Shown: positions 21,554 to 34,508 of the stretch, piece after piece
Position numbering within the stretch: position 1 is the first letter of the stretch
Layout: the number at the start of each line of letters is the position of its first letter
DNA from: Blasia pusilla
Lineage: Eukaryota > Marchantiophyta > Marchantiopsida > Blasiales
Assembly: GCA_050084515.1 (NCBI GenBank)
Contig: CM114273.1
Span: 27,838,001 to 27,902,000 of the forward strand
Direction of reading: 5' to 3'
DNA: 64,000 nt
Position numbers and translations under genes: made by a program
The notes under the pieces: generated by a model
Told to the model about the DNA's origin: nothing
The model's database searches: none
What the model saw: only the letters and a program-made list of their open reading frames with translations

Positions 21554-22414
21554 CTAGATGGCTAAAATATTTGATGACACAGAGAAGGGATGTGAAGTGA
21601 GTGACAGTGGCTTAAGGAAATGCGGACGGACCTGAGAATCACTTGCAGTTGGGCTGGTTGGAACGCTGGTGATCGAGTCCATTTCTGCAACCACAGTATG
21701 GGGCAAGTACTTCTCTAAACTTCTCTCCACGTCTTCAAGAAGTTGACATAGCGAGGTGCATGCTGCAGTTTTCTCTTTCATGGCCAATTTCCTCCTCGGG
21801 TTCTGAGATTTCTTAGGTTTATAGCGCATGAGTACATCGACGGTGCGGGACAAGCTCCTGGTAGTGGAAGGATCGCCAGAACCGTGGTGTACATGCCTCG
21901 GAAGTTCTCCCAATTTGAGCGACAGATTCTTCTTGGCTTTACTCTTCCCTGGCATTTTTGCTTTGGCAGTAGGCGCGGCATTTGGATATTTCTTCACCCA
22001 GGGATGCGCGCCAAGAAGATCCAAGAGACCTCTTGGTTCTCGAGGCTCGTAGGGGAAGAGCGGCAGACATTCGATCGCCACATGCATTTCCATCTCGGAT
22101 GGAGCCTACAATAAATGTAGGGTCCACTATAACGACAGAATGTTTGACAACAATCACTTCTACGAGAAATTCACATTCAATCAACTCACAACCATTGCAA
22201 AATGTCCATCCGTATCTAGACAGAAGTGGGACTTGAGTCGTAGCGGGCGCAAGCGCGTCAAGAGATCCCATGGATAGATATATCTGTCTGCCACCATAGT
22301 TCCTTCTCCAGGACTCCGGCCCGTCAAAGTGTGGCTTATATTCTCTACTTGTTTGAATAGATGTCTTGACACGGGAGGGTGGAAGTGGGGGCGGTTGAAC
22401 TCAGCAAAGCACAT
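21554..22414 (-). CDS. Hypothetical protein, two exons
   Basis: Exon 1 (22414-22349, 22 codons, MCFAEFNRPHFHPPVSRHLF...) ends before GTAGAG. Exon 2 (22105-21554, 184 codons) follows a TTGTAG acceptor in phase 0. The 205-residue product has a hydrophobic/acidic N-terminal part (IECLPLFPYEPREPRGLLDL), a Lys-rich middle (KAKMPGKSKAKKN, KPKKSQNPRRK) that could be a nuclear localisation signal, and a leucine-rich helix (CTSLCQLLEDVERSLEKYL). I do not recognise the family. An in-frame stop lies 9 nt upstream of the chosen Met. It is on the same strand as and 570 bp from the GAPN stop. The gene is supported by length, composition and splice sites only. Confidence 0.45.
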
Positions 22415-22979
22415 GCCGAATGACTAAATGTGAGGGACACGCGAGAGAAAATGGAGCAAAAATACTCTTCTACCTGGATATACAAACGTGGACAGTGTGC
22501 ATATGCATTAGAATGATAATAATCGTGCCAGACGAGAATCGGATACAAAGATAGACAGAATGTGCTTCTGTGCGCAACACCTTCTTCCCTGGATCTTTCT
22601 GCATGTCTGTAGCTGCCACAAGATTTATAAGTCGTGCCGACCCAACGAGTGCCGCTAATATCCCAAGAGCCCGGGTAGGTGGCATTGGTGGCTGCGATCC
22701 ACACTAGAATGTCCGAAGGGCTGTTAAAAGAGGTCTTTCGCCATTGCATCGCCAGACACCGGAAACTACGCACAAGCTTAAGGTGGCTAGCCGCTCCTGG
22801 CTGCTGCACAGCGCTGGGGGGACGGGACGAGAGACGTTGTGCTTGCTCTACAGGCACTCTGGCCCAGCTCCTGGCATCTGCACAAAGGTGGCCAGCGCCT
22901 TGTGCAAGCTCCGGTTGGCTAGAGAACCTGAACTTCAAACCCTCACGAGTGTAGAACAGTGCAATTTTCTCCATCCTTT
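22415..22979 (-). other. GAPN 3' flank
   Basis: Contains the GAPN 3' untranslated region. A 209-codon minus-strand open frame (22345-22974) crosses it, but it overlaps the first exon of the next gene in another frame and has no motif, so I do not call it a gene. Confidence 0.4.
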
Positions 22980-25900
22980 CTACCCCATTGCGTAAGATGG
23001 CCCGGGCAAGTTTATTACGGTGCTCTTAATCTTGGTCATCATGTTGATGCTGTTGGTGATGCCTTGTGAGCCTATTCCACTGTCACGCAGACCCTGCGAT
23101 GAACATACACACGAGAGATTAAAGATCGGAATTTTCGTCACCCTCGCTGCAAAGGACACCACAGAACACGAGACGACACACAAAGGACGACTTTTCTTAA
23201 AAATGGCCGTTTGTAGATATGCGGAGATGGGTATCACACAACCAGAGGAAAGGAAAAGACAAATACCTGGAATGGGAAGTGATCTGGCCCACGGGCTGGA
23301 GCTGAATTGATTTGCACGGTTCCTGTTTCCATAGCATCCGCTACCATTATGGCCTTGTTGATGTCCTTGGTGAACACACAACCCTGGAGGGAATGATACG
23401 TACTGACAGGTTAGAAATGTACCAAGGGCCATTGCTTCAACTGACCACAAGTTCTGGGGATCACCACTTTCAAGCCAACATGTCCCTAAGAAAATTTCAA
23501 GCCGACATGTTCCTAAGAAAAAAAGGATTGGATGACGACCTGTCTACAAGGTTTCCTCAACCGCAAGGAGGCCTGTATATTTGACACTCGACAGCATTCA
23601 GACCCATCAGGTCAGGGATCGAGTGTGGCTGATAGTCTCCTCTGCAGTCAACCCGCATGAGAGATGCGGGTTGACTGCAGATGCGAATCCAGTCCAGTCC
23701 CTCAAGTCCCTTGTGGGGATTCGTATCTTATGCGGGTTGACTGTAGAGGTGTAGGCTGTCTTGAGGTGTGGATTGGAGTATACACGACATGCTACCAGCT
23801 CTTATTTAGAGGAATGTGACTACTGAAGTGTCCAGAGGGGCTAGCAAATGTGGTGGAGTCTTCCTAGCAATTCTCGAGTCTCCTTGGCAATTCTTCAAGA
23901 GCAAGACAAGACGATTGCTGAAAGGGATGTTGTTCTCCGGGCCGATGGTAGGACGAGACACGTCAAGGTGTGAAGAATCTGGCTTCACCTCGAGTCTAGA
24001 TTATTCTTCCACACACCCTTAACAGAGACTTGCATTTCGATTATACGACCCCAAGGCCAATCCAAAGCTGGTGGCAGTATAGTGTTAGGTTTTCGTCGTG
24101 GGAGTGGTATGGGAGGGTGAGATGTTCGATCATAGGAACCACGCATTGGGAGGCTCTACCCAGAAACTGATAGTATAAATATGGCTAAGTATCGACTTCC
24201 AGAATGACACTTACTTGAAGGCCAAAGTTGTTGGCATTGCAGTGGTGGATTCCCTCCTCTACAGTCTTTATCCTGATAACAGGTACAACGGGGCCGAAAG
24301 GCTCCTCCCAGGCGATTCGCATATCCGGTCTCACGTGGTCAATCAAGAGTGGCCAGATCAGGTTCCCATCTCTCTTGTACTCCTGCAGATCAATGAGACA
24401 AATTGCAATTAGTGCACGTGATGACGCAAGCGAGAGGAAGGCTGCTACTCGAGAAACATGTATAACAACAACGAAATACTCTGCAAGTCATCATATATAC
24501 TTCCACAGATTAGTAGTCAACGTTGCGAGTGACACTCATACCCAATTATGAATTACACCAGAGGTGGCTCGAGTGTGACTCCCCTCCAGTAGTAGGGAAA
24601 CTCGAGAAGTAGGTAAAATTGATGGCTCACCTGGTGGAATTTGGCACCCTTGTCCTTCGCGTCTCTTACGAGCCCCTCGATGAAGTTTGCAGATGATTCA
24701 CTAACCACTGGGGTGATGTCGCAGTCCTCTTCGGGAGGACCCACAGTCAGCTTCGCTATCTTCTGGTTCACTTTGCTGACCAAGGCATCGGCGACAGATT
24801 CGAAGGCCAACACCACTTTCACGGCTGTGCATCGCTGTCCACTGCACCAGTACCAAGAACATTAAAGGTGAGGCTGGGCGATGGTAAATCCCAAAATCTT
24901 CGATTCCGATCATCTCTGATCCCGACCCCCACCACACATCTTGTCTCCACATGTGTGCATGTGCATGAAATGGAAAAGACGGAACTCCCACATTAGACGA
25001 CAAGAGTGAGGTCAACTCAGAAGGGGCTAAAGGGAGCTCCGAAGGTGCAGTCGACGTCCATGAGCACACGAAACCCACCTGTAGGAGAAGCCACCCTTCA
25101 CAATATTGGTAGCAGCTAGATCAAGATCGGCGTCCTCAAGGACGATGCAAGCGTCTTTGCCGCCGAGCTCCATCTGCAGGGGAATCATACTAGCTTTCCT
25201 GGCGATAGCAATACCTGTATCTCCTCCGGTGAAACTGTGGATCCGAAGTTAAAAGCGTTAGAAACGAATTATCGCGATAGGAAACCTGAATTGAAATGTG
25301 CGTCACCGCAAATCAAAGACGGAATGAAGTGTCCCAGAGATGGGAGGCCCACATCGCAGGTTCCGCCGTACAATCACGAAGATGGAGTAGACACTGACGT
25401 AAATCTGGCATTCCTTGAAAATTCCAGAGAAAGCACACAACGCTAGCCCTCACAGACCTTCAATGAACGAATCCCTACCTGATGCAATTGACGGTCGGGT
25501 GCATGGTGAGGAAGTCTCCAATTTCTGAACCTTTCCCAGTGACGGCGCTGATCAAACCCTTCGGAAATCCAGCTAAGTGAAAGCAATGGACCATGTGGAG
25601 ACATGACACTGCACCCTGTAATCAGCACCAAAGAGGGTTAGTATGCGGCAGAGCGCCATGGAAACAGGCCCCAGACACCACTCGTAAAGCGAAACTCTTA
25701 ACCAATTCTACGGAGGGATGAAGGCACCAGCTTACATTCAGCCATCCTTCGCTCGTCGTGTCATTACAGATGTCTCACTTTCCTCTGTAAGAAACATTGT
25801 GTGAAATATGGCCAGAGCATAAGGTAGTGCAGATCGGAAACTTAGGTTCCGCTTGCTCGTAATTGGTTGCCTGTACTGCCAGCTGGAATGAGCGGCGAAA

Positions 25901-27520
25901 CTGAGTAGATTCGTGTTTGGGTGAGTGAGGAAGGTTGATGGAGGGAGTCCATCGTGGCTGGTACTCTGGATCGACAACCACGCTTGAGGTTCCGAAGTGA
26001 GGTGGATGAGATGTGAGGACATACCTGAGTCGGGGGCTTAAGTACGAGGGCGTTTCCGGCGATCAAAGCCGGTCCAATCTTGGACACGGCAAGATTGACG
26101 GGGTAGTTGAAAGGAGGAATCGCAAGAACGACCCCCAGGGGAATCTGCACACAAGTAGAGTCATGTCAGCTGACGGAGATCATTTCCAGGAACAAAAAAT
26201 CCTCAACTGAAAGACAACGCTCAGCTTCCAGATCACCAGAAACTGTTCAGTATCCTAGCAAATCAGTAGACTCGGCCCGGGTCGAGTTCGAAGAGAGAAT
26301 CTGGGGAACATGATCTATGCAAAACACGGGATCACGCTCCGTCTGCCTCACCTTCGACGCCATGCACAGCTTGTTGCGGTCATTTCCTGGGAAGCTGTCG
26401 GAATTCAGGAACTTCCCTTCAACCAATATCCTGATACCCTCTTCGGCAGTGTAGGAGATGAGGTCACCAGAGCGTACCACCTGCCATGCAAGTCACCACG
26501 AGATTATACTATCTACCACCTTGCAAACGAGAAAGCATGATCACGTCCCTTCCAAACCAGTAGACCTGCAGCTGGATGGCATGAATCCAGAGTGTGGAAG
26601 CTCAAGCATGATAAGCAAACCTAAAACGCAATTTTCATGGGGATTTGATGCGAATGGGAGGAGCAAATGCCGGTAACGCAAACGTTCGTATCTCTAACGG
26701 CTGCTCCAATTGACGGGGTAGTTCCTCGAGGCGATTACAGTCTCTGACTATCGAAACAGGATCGAGACCGATTGAAAGCAGGGTGCTGAGAGTACTTAAC
26801 AATGTACTTGTTCACGAGTTTGGAACAACGTTTCCTGATTGGAAACGTGTATGAGAAAGGACTTACCTCTGTAATAGCGTCCTTCTGCGGCTTAGCAATC
26901 TCTTTGACGAGACATTCGGCAATAGGCACCTTGTTCTCCTTCAGGATAGCAGCTGCGCGGTGCAATGCCTCCGCCCTCTTCCATAGAGGAGTCTTTGCCC
27001 AAAGCTTTTGGGCCGCTTTGGCGCTGTCCATAATCTTGTTCACCTCCTCTTGAGTACATGCTGGAAGCACAACCAGAGAATTTTCAGGCCTCAGGAGGTG
27101 TAACAATTTATAAACATCTTCAGAAGAACATAGAGCCAACATGTCACCATATCAGGCAATGCCTGCAAACTTTCCTGATGTTGTGATGCGATTCCAGGCT
27201 GGAATAGTACTTCGCGAGTTCTACAGCTAGTCCATCCTTAGGGAGGAGAAATCAGGGGGCGAAACCACGAGGATTGATCGGTTCCTCGGACGTCCGGTAC
27301 AAACATCACTAGCGACTCGCACTTGCAAATCATTGAAGTACAGTCCTGGCGAGTGCAGGGAATTCGTGGTCTCACCTTGGACCTTGTACTGCACCTTCCG
27401 AGTGGAGGGATTCAGAATATTGACAGAGGCACCGGAGTACGATTTCTTCCACTCGCCATCCGCATAGTACTTGTACACCTCGCCATCTAACAGGTCCTTA
27501 AACACCCCTTTCCCCGCCAT
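22980..27520 (-). CDS. GAPN: NADP-dependent non-phosphorylating glyceraldehyde-3-phosphate dehydrogenase (GAPN, ALDH11 family), ten exons
   Basis: Exons (minus): 27520-27376, 27060-26867, 26480-26352, 26144-26025, 25615-25479, 25234-25079, 24841-24631, 24382-24215, 23383-23267, 23093-22980. All have GT-AG borders and total 497 codons including the stop, giving 496 residues, the usual plant length. It oxidises glyceraldehyde-3-phosphate to 3-phosphoglycerate with NADP+ in the cytosol, bypassing phosphorylating GAPDH/PGK and producing NADPH. Catalytic residues are in place: Asn169 (AIPPFNYP), Lys192 (LVLKPPTQ), Glu264 (MELGGKD) and Cys298 (SGQRCTA). C-terminus is LPGPSYAMG. No transit peptide. 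Intron 8 (831 bp) carries foldback repeats. Start is the only in-frame Met matching the family N-terminus ([20 protein letters not shown]). It appears intact. Confidence 0.96.
23472..23523. repeat. Short tandem duplication in GAPN intron 8
   Basis: Two adjacent copies of tttcaagcc(a/g)acatgt(c)cctaagaaaa, about 27 bp each, differing at a few bases. Confidence 0.8.
23639..23749. repeat. Foldback repeat in GAPN intron 8
   Basis: ctgcagtcaacccgcat (23642-23658) is followed after gagag by its exact reverse complement (23664-23680). A third arm, atgcgggttgactgtagagg (23730-23749), pairs with cctctgcagtcaacccgcat at 23639-23658 with one mismatch. A nested pair (gcgaatcc / ggattcgt) lies between. 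It may be a MITE remnant. Confidence 0.8.
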
Positions 27521-27900
27521 GAAATCAGATGGTCCTGCGTTCCGATGGGCTGCACTCCTCCTCCTCTCTCTCTCTCTCCCCTCTCGCTCTCTCTTTCGCC
27601 GAACGACTCCTTGATGAGATGCACCTCTGGATACCCAAATGCCACTCTCGGAACGCTTATCAAGCCCAAGATCTGCAGCTGAGAGACGCGCTCTGGCGGC
27701 GACAACGCCGCAGAATTACCGCGCCCGTCGCTCCTGAAGATCAATGAGGTGAACCAAGATGAAAACGTGAGGGCCAAATGCGGAGGACTCCAAACCACTA
27801 CTGCGTCGATTCCACCGACTGCCAATTTAGTCTCGGCCCAAGCGAGGCGACAACAATATCATATAGGGAGGGAGGCACGGCCCGTAAGGGCGCGAGCCTT
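27521..27900 (-). promoter_or_regulatory. GAPN 5' untranslated and core promoter region
   Basis: Directly upstream of the GAPN Met a CT-rich tract on the plus strand (27553-27600; GA-rich on the coding strand) is typical of plant 5' leaders. TATATGATA read on the minus strand (27857-27865) is a possible TATA box about 340 bp upstream of the start codon. Transcription start is not known. Confidence 0.3.
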
Positions 27901-28148
27901 AGACAACAGCACAGCATTGGCCGGACCTGGCGAAGCTAGGTCACCACCACGCAATAGGCACCACGTGGAGCTTTGGTCGGAGTTGGTGCGCGCGCTTCCA
28001 TTGGATGATCGAGCAACGTCCCGAATGACCAGGTGGGACCGTGGGAGACGTGGCAGAAGGTAACGGTTGGCAAAGGAGTGTACCGTCAGCGCAGTCGACA
28101 GTTAGTTCTTTTATCCGCCAGATCAAAAGAGAATATAAGCTTTAGTAG

Positions 28149-28246
28149 AAAACCCATCGGGATACAAAGGAGGGTCAAAACCGGCCAGATCCCTCCCGTC
28201 CGCTTCCCCTTTCTCTATGCCCCTCCTTTGTATCCCCACGAGTTTT
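28149..28246. repeat. Imperfect 26-bp inverted repeat, MITE-like
   Basis: Arms 28149-28174 and 28221-28246 share gggatacaaaggaggg and pair with about three mismatches around a 46-nt spacer. Weaker pairing (aatataa...ttagtagaaa / tttctattaaa...) extends outward to about 28132 and 28270. It lies about 640 bp upstream of GAPN. Confidence 0.7.
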
Positions 28247-28270
28247 CCATCCCAGTTTCTATTAAAGTTT

Positions 28271-29930
28271 TATATTTCCTCTTCTTTCTCTCTGCATGGT
28301 AGCGTATCCGCCGCCAGCGTGGAAGGCGTGAGACCCCCAAACCTCATTAGCCCCCCGCCCCATTAGCTCTCGCATTAGTCGTCGATCGATTACGCATCTC
28401 CCAGGCCACAAGCAAAAGTATGCACCTCTTCGTCCCTCTCGGGCTGTTGACAATGACCGTACCTTGCAGTTTATTAAATGCGAAGGCCGACTCCGCACCT
28501 CAGGGCAGGCGTTGCAACGACCGCCTTATTATTATCGCGGCCACAATCGCGAAGTTAAATCCGTCCCTGTTGCAGTCGATCTGGCCGCAGCTTTTTCCCG
28601 GCCCCCGGTCCCGATAATATAATAACTTCTGTGCCTCCACACGCAGAAACAAAAGCCTACCACCAAAAGCGAGAAAGCGGTAGGGCCAAACATTCCGGGC
28701 CGGACTGGAGTGTCAACGACTCCCGTGGGAATCCGTCAGAGAGATCGAGGTCCGTCAAGAGCACGCGGCCGTGGCTTTACCTCGGACCGCTGCATGACAC
28801 GCTGGTCCCTGATTAGTCAGAGTGTTTTATCTCTCCCAGCTCGGCTTATCGAGGAATTAGCCATGAACTATTCGAGCTCCGTGGAAAAAGACAAAGTGAG
28901 TAAGAAAGACGGTCAGAGACCGTCTCGGAGGTCCTACGCCTCTGATTCGGCAGCGACGTACAGTGGCCCTTAAAATTTATTCTATGGACGGGAAGCTTCG
29001 AGGCTTTCGCGCAGAGTAGGAGGAGAAAATGGAATGAACGAAGTAGTGGCGGTGGCCGCTGAATTCAGATTGCCGAATATGCGGCATTGCGATGCGCCCT
29101 TCCGCGACCCTAGAATCCTGGATGGATGGAAGGGCCCTTGGACGGAACTGTCGTGACTTGTACGCTGCCCTAACGTTGCCACACGGAGAGACGATACGCG
29201 GCGCCGCGTCCACCCACCTGTATACTGGTTCTCCGCTGTATACAAGTACAATCAGTTACCTCCCTCCAGATATCAGGTCCCGCCAATTTTAACGATGGCC
29301 CCTACTTTAGCTGGCGGCTGCGCAACCAGGTACGTCCGCACCTCGTGCTCGTTGGCGGTAGCTTACTCGACATTTAATCATGAAACGCATAAGAATATAA
29401 TACGAAGCATATATCCGATCCACTATGTCTGACGGGAATATCCCCATGGAGGTTAGGGCCCGTATTCGCTCTTGCTCCGGAAGGGGGCAGGCTCATGGGT
29501 AGGGGCGCGCCCCCTTCTCCAGCTTTCGATCGCACCACTTACCTATACCACAGCGATGCGGTTCCGCTTGGGCCTCCCCAACCATCGGTGGTTGGTTCGA
29601 CACACCGCGAGTGTCGCCGAGCCTGGATCCACTTGGTGTGCATTTGGCACGTTGTCGATTGGGGTGAGAGGATAGCCACCACGATGCAAAGGCGGGATAT
29701 CATGAGATTGCTCGAGAGTGGCTTTATGTGCAGAGAGAGAGGCACTACTCCACGGGATTCCCTCATTCGTGCCGATCTCTACATGACACGTGAGATCGAG
29801 ATGGTTGTGGCGGACGTGGTAGTCCAGATCCTTTGTTTAGAGCCGAGTGGCCCAAGGGCGAATGCTTTGCGGCGGCGGCGCGAAAGAAGACACATATCTC
29901 TGATCGACTATACGAGAGACACATCTTCAT
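28271..29930. other. GC-rich non-coding stretch
   Basis: No gene recognised. A 176-codon plus-strand open frame (29495-30025) overlaps the start of the following repeat and has no motif. Rejected as a gene. Confidence 0.4.
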
Positions 29931-29935
29931 CCCCT

Positions 29936-30352
29936 GGCCATAGAGATGTATGGGGCTATGGGGGAGAGGTTCGACTGTTCACGGATGCGCCCATCATCTC
30001 CACTCGAGAAATGGGTTGTCCTTAGCTCTTGCGATTCAGATTGTAGGCAACCGGTCTCCATAGCGTTGCATCAGCGTAAGGCTAATGGGATTTTTCGGTG
30101 GGCTCAGTGGGGGAGACACCGGCGCTAGAGGCCCACTTAGTAGTAGTCATAGCTCTCTTTGTTGTTGATATTGTCTCTGCTTTGTTGGTGAGTTTCGTCG
30201 TTAGGGGGAATGCCCCTTCTTCCTTCGGTCCTGTTGGCCTTTCTGTGTTTTGACTCTTTGAGTCCCCTCTTTTTTGTACTTCCGATGGGTTTTCCATCAC
30301 TCGTTTTTATCGAAGTGCATCTTTGTCCTTCGGGTGAAAGTGATCCTTTTGT
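29936..30352 (+). repeat. Diverged direct repeat R, copy 1
   Basis: Matches 34876-35299 in order and orientation: ccatagagatgta, gcgc(c)catcatctcca, gggctttagcgg/gggctcagtggg, gaatcccctctttt and others. About 420 bp with many substitutions, so old. Confidence 0.7.
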
Positions 30353-30385
30353 TTTCTATTTGATTCTTTTAGGATTTGTATTTTT

Positions 30386-30496
30386 GGGACTTTCATTACG
30401 GCTTCGACGTAATGAATCGGGACTTTCATTACGGCTTCAACGTAATGAAAGTCCCTAAAACTAGTGTGACGTTATTTGACTAGTGTGACGTTATTC
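30386..30496. repeat. Short tandem and inverted repeats
   Basis: gggactttcattacg occurs at 30386-30400 and 30419-30433. The second copy pairs exactly with cgtaatgaaagtccc at 30441-30455 around gcttcaa. Next to it ctagtgtgacgttatt is repeated twice (about 30460-30496). Confidence 0.85.
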
Positions 30497-33400
30497 CCAT
30501 CATTTTCTGATTAAATTCCTAATCCGTGAAAATTTAATTAGATTTTATCTTCCATTTGTTTGAGTTTATTCCAATGGCTTTCTTAATCTTGTTTCCAATA
30601 GCTTGTTATATGCCACTAGTGTAATTCTAATCCTATCAATCCAATTTCATTATAATGCAGAGTTAGGTTTTTAGGTTTAAGTTTTTTATTCCAAAGCCAA
30701 ACATTTGTATTCCATTCACATGCATGAATTATTTGTGTGACTTCCATCCGGATCTTATCAATCCATTCGAGTCCTATAATCCAAATTTTAGAAAAAAAAA
30801 GGTCGCACACTGGTTTTCCTTCCCACCCATTCAGAGAATGCAACCCCCTCATTTTGAGTGGAGACATCCTTGCTAAACTGCATTGGGTTGTTGACCAAGC
30901 CAAGACGAGATCTTGGGTCATCCTTACTAATCCCACGCCCTAAAAATCGCAGAACATCCTTTCAACTCCCTTCCCCGAATTTACTGACAATTTCTTCAAA
31001 ACAACATGTTTTTAACGTTTGAGCTAAACAAAAGGATGTCTTTCCATATCAAGATGTTGAGGACCTTACACTTTCAGATCCATGGGATGCTAGCCTAAGA
31101 GTTGCAAGTGGAAGAGGATTTTTTTCTAGCCAAGAAAAATATGTTTGTTTAAGTCACCGATTACAAAAATTGAAATCCACACTTTTTATAGTTTAAAATG
31201 AGCTGGTCAAAACTTCCTACCTAAGGATAGAATTCCAAAGCCCATTCAATTTGAGGACATAAATTTGTATCGTTCATGCAACTAGGGGCAGTGGATTCAC
31301 TCGAATGGGAAGCAAGAACTATCCTTTGCGTTGAAACTTGTGGTGGTTAGTTTTGTCATATGGTAGCACTTGTGATAACGCATGGGAGGATGTGTCACAA
31401 TCCTAGCAAGGTTTATGTAGTATCGACGGTTTTTTTTAAGTTGGCCAACAAAATTCATAGGTTTTTTCCCACTAAAATGTGTGAAAATATTCAATATGAA
31501 AAAAAGATTTGTTTGTAAATTCATGATTTTTTATTAAAATAGAAAATATAAACATGGAACAACCATGAAAAAAATTGAGGTAAGATGGTGATCTTAGGAT
31601 GTTATGCATCGAATGTATTCAATGCACACAAATGCTACATTTCTTATTCTTCGATTTCCTCCTTGTTATCTTTGATTGTAAAATAAAACATATATTGAAC
31701 ATATAACATGGTGAAAACAAAATTTAAGGGGAAAATGAAAAAGGGGATTTTTAAATTAAAGACCTGATCGTGACCATCTAGGGAAAAAAGACCTTTTGTA
31801 ATTTTATTCATGGATAATTCATTAATATTTTCATTTCATTTAATCACAAAATATTATCCATGTATGCATATTTTTTCCTTCCTTAGAATGAGAGAGAAAA
31901 AGGAGAAAAAGTGAAGGTATATTCAAATATAGAATTCCAAGCAATCTAAGTTCGACCGCGATATAAAAGGCGAAGATTTTCGAAGAACATTAATAATTTA
32001 AAATCTGTTCCTCTAGTTGCTTCACATAGATTCTATTTATTCAACTCCTTTTCCTATTTTATCTAAAAGACCATTGAAAAGTATCTATAATATAAAATCA
32101 TGGTTTAGAATTGTTTCTATTGATTTAAGGAACACAATTTAGATCTCTTCATATTCTAGTGTCACAAATAAGAATACACATGCAATGCACATTAATCTAA
32201 TTAAGTGAGATACCCATTGATTCTTAGAAAACTTTACACCTCTTCATTTTTTAAAGATATTTCATTTTAAAGTGATAGACCTTTAAAATGAGTTTAAACC
32301 ATTCTAAGTTTAGGTAGAACTTCTTTCAAATATGATTTCCATAAAAAGTAATCCCCCTATCCTTAAGTTATAGTATAGATAGATAACTTCACAATCTAAA
32401 GATATTGGAAATTCCTTAAAAACAAAGTTATTGTAAACGTTCTTATTTGGAAATTTCACCTGAAAAAGCCACGAAATTATTATATATTTCTGGTAGAGTT
32501 GATTCAATCATATGGAAAGAAATATCTTGAAGATGTAATTGGAGGTTTAGAATGAGTATATTGTTTATAACAATTAAATTTTTTATTTTTTCCTTGCATG
32601 TACCAACCTACATCTAATCGCACTGAGTTTCCATAAGTATGTTGTATCCCTTTGAATCATTTAAACTAGTAACTAATTAATATTCTCATAATGAGCTCCC
32701 TTATAAGATCCTTTACGGAATAGTAGCAAATTGGTGTTCGTGAGATGCACAAGGTCGAAGGGATGGAGATGAAAACTAGTAAAGAAAAGGACTTGTAAAT
32801 GCAAATTTCCAACCACTTAAAGTTTATGGCAACTATCTCCAATAGATATTTCTAGTGATGGTTTATGGTAAATACATATTATAAGAAATTTCCATCAAGG
32901 CATCTTCAATGAAAAAAATATTATTTGAAAATTTTTGGACAGTTTGTTCTAATTTTGAAAATCTAAATCTCAAGAATATTTTGATTTAATGTTTCCAAGA
33001 CAATTATAGCAAGTATATATATATATATACCTTTCTAGTTGGTTATTTCCAAGTTTCCAACATACAAGGAATTTCCATAGATATAACTTTAATCAAGAAA
33101 AAATCCGGTTGGATATTTTAGATAAGGAAAGATGAAAATATTCAGTGAAGATTTTTCAAGTCGAACATATCTAAAAATAGAAATTTGACCCTTAAGGCAT
33201 TTCCAATGCAATGTTTTCAGTAAATCTTACACAACTCCTACTTGTAAAACTTTTGAACACGTATCTTAGTTGTGGAGTTTAATATATTAGGTGTTAACAC
33301 AAATAAAAATATGATATGATTGGAAAATGAAAATCTTATTGAACATTGGTTCAAACTTTAAAATTTCTTCCAAAATCTGAAGTATGTTATAGATCAATTG

Positions 33401-34508
33401 GACCTTAGGTTAAAAAAAAATATCTCCTACTTGTATTCATCTATACTATTATTTTAGGACAACTTCTTGATTATCAACCTCCTGCCCTTATGACACATGA
33501 TATTTGGAACCAATCAATTATTTACAAGCGGTTGTTTCAAATTAGGGGCCAATTTAAGATCTATCAAGTGTAATTTGGAAGCTAACGATGGATTATTCAA
33601 ATTATCGCATTCTTAACTTCATGCATTGCACGGGTATCCACTAGTTAAGTTTTAATAACCTCATGATCTTCCACTATTTAAGCTTTGATTCCTACAAAAC
33701 AATATCATGTGAAATTCCATATCAAATCATTACATCCAAGTTCATATTTCTTGAAGTTAATGACAATTTCTTCCAAGTTCATATTTCTTGAAAGATTAAT
33801 ATATGAAATTTGTTTAACTATGGAACAATACACAAAATAAAAATATGAAAAGAGAATCTTTAAACACTCTTCTAAAAATGTATAAGTATGACCTAATAAT
33901 ATTCCAAATATTTGCACTTTAATAATAGTAAGACTTGGAAAATGATCTTTGGATTTGTAGCGAAATTAATTGAAACTAAATAGTTTTCATATGGATAAGT
34001 AATTAATCACGCCTAATGAATTGGAAAAATATGGATGAAATTTTAAATAAGAGGATTCATAATATGAAACTACCTTTCAGAAGCATTTAATTTTTAGTAT
34101 TTCGTTTAATAAACCAATTTCGGGGGCTCCTTTGAGAGGGGAAGAAATTGGTATGGAGAGAGATTGCGAGTGGTCAATTGTTAGTGGAGTCCTCGTGGAT
34201 AGACTATATGGAGAGAGAAAAAACATGAATTGTCATTAGATTCCATAAAGAACAATGGAACATAAAAATTTACTAAAAAGAGTTAAATAGAATGAAAAGC
34301 TTTGACTTCATATTTATAATATATTTTCTTCATTAATAGATTTGGAAATTAGATGAAATCTCATTTAAGTACATTTCCATTTCGATACTATATCTTTCAC
34401 CACTTAATAGGAAGTAGTTAATATTATAAAATTAAAAATGAATTCATATATTAACAATTTTTTTCTTATCATCTAGGTTATCCACGTGTCTTCACATGAG
34501 TTCAAATA
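30497..34508. other. AT-rich region without genes
   Basis: Strongly A/T-rich, with only short open frames of low-complexity Phe/Ile/Asn/Lys composition. It holds one mini-Helitron (33440-33644), a short TA microsatellite near 33017 and nothing else I can support. Confidence 0.6.
33440..33644 (+). mobile_element. Non-autonomous Helitron, about 205 bp
   Basis: 5' end TCTATACTATTATTTTAGG preceded by A. 3' end gcattgcacgggtatccactag followed by T. Both ends fit plant Helitron termini (TC...CTRR, insertion between A and T). No coding capacity. Confidence 0.75.

Noticed and set aside
22345-22974. 209-codon minus-strand open frame after GAPN
   Set aside because: Lies in the GAPN 3' flank and overlaps the first exon of the next gene in another frame. 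No recognisable domain.
29495-30025. 176-codon plus-strand open frame
   Set aside because: No motif, and its last part falls inside the diverged repeat R, so it is unlikely to be a gene.
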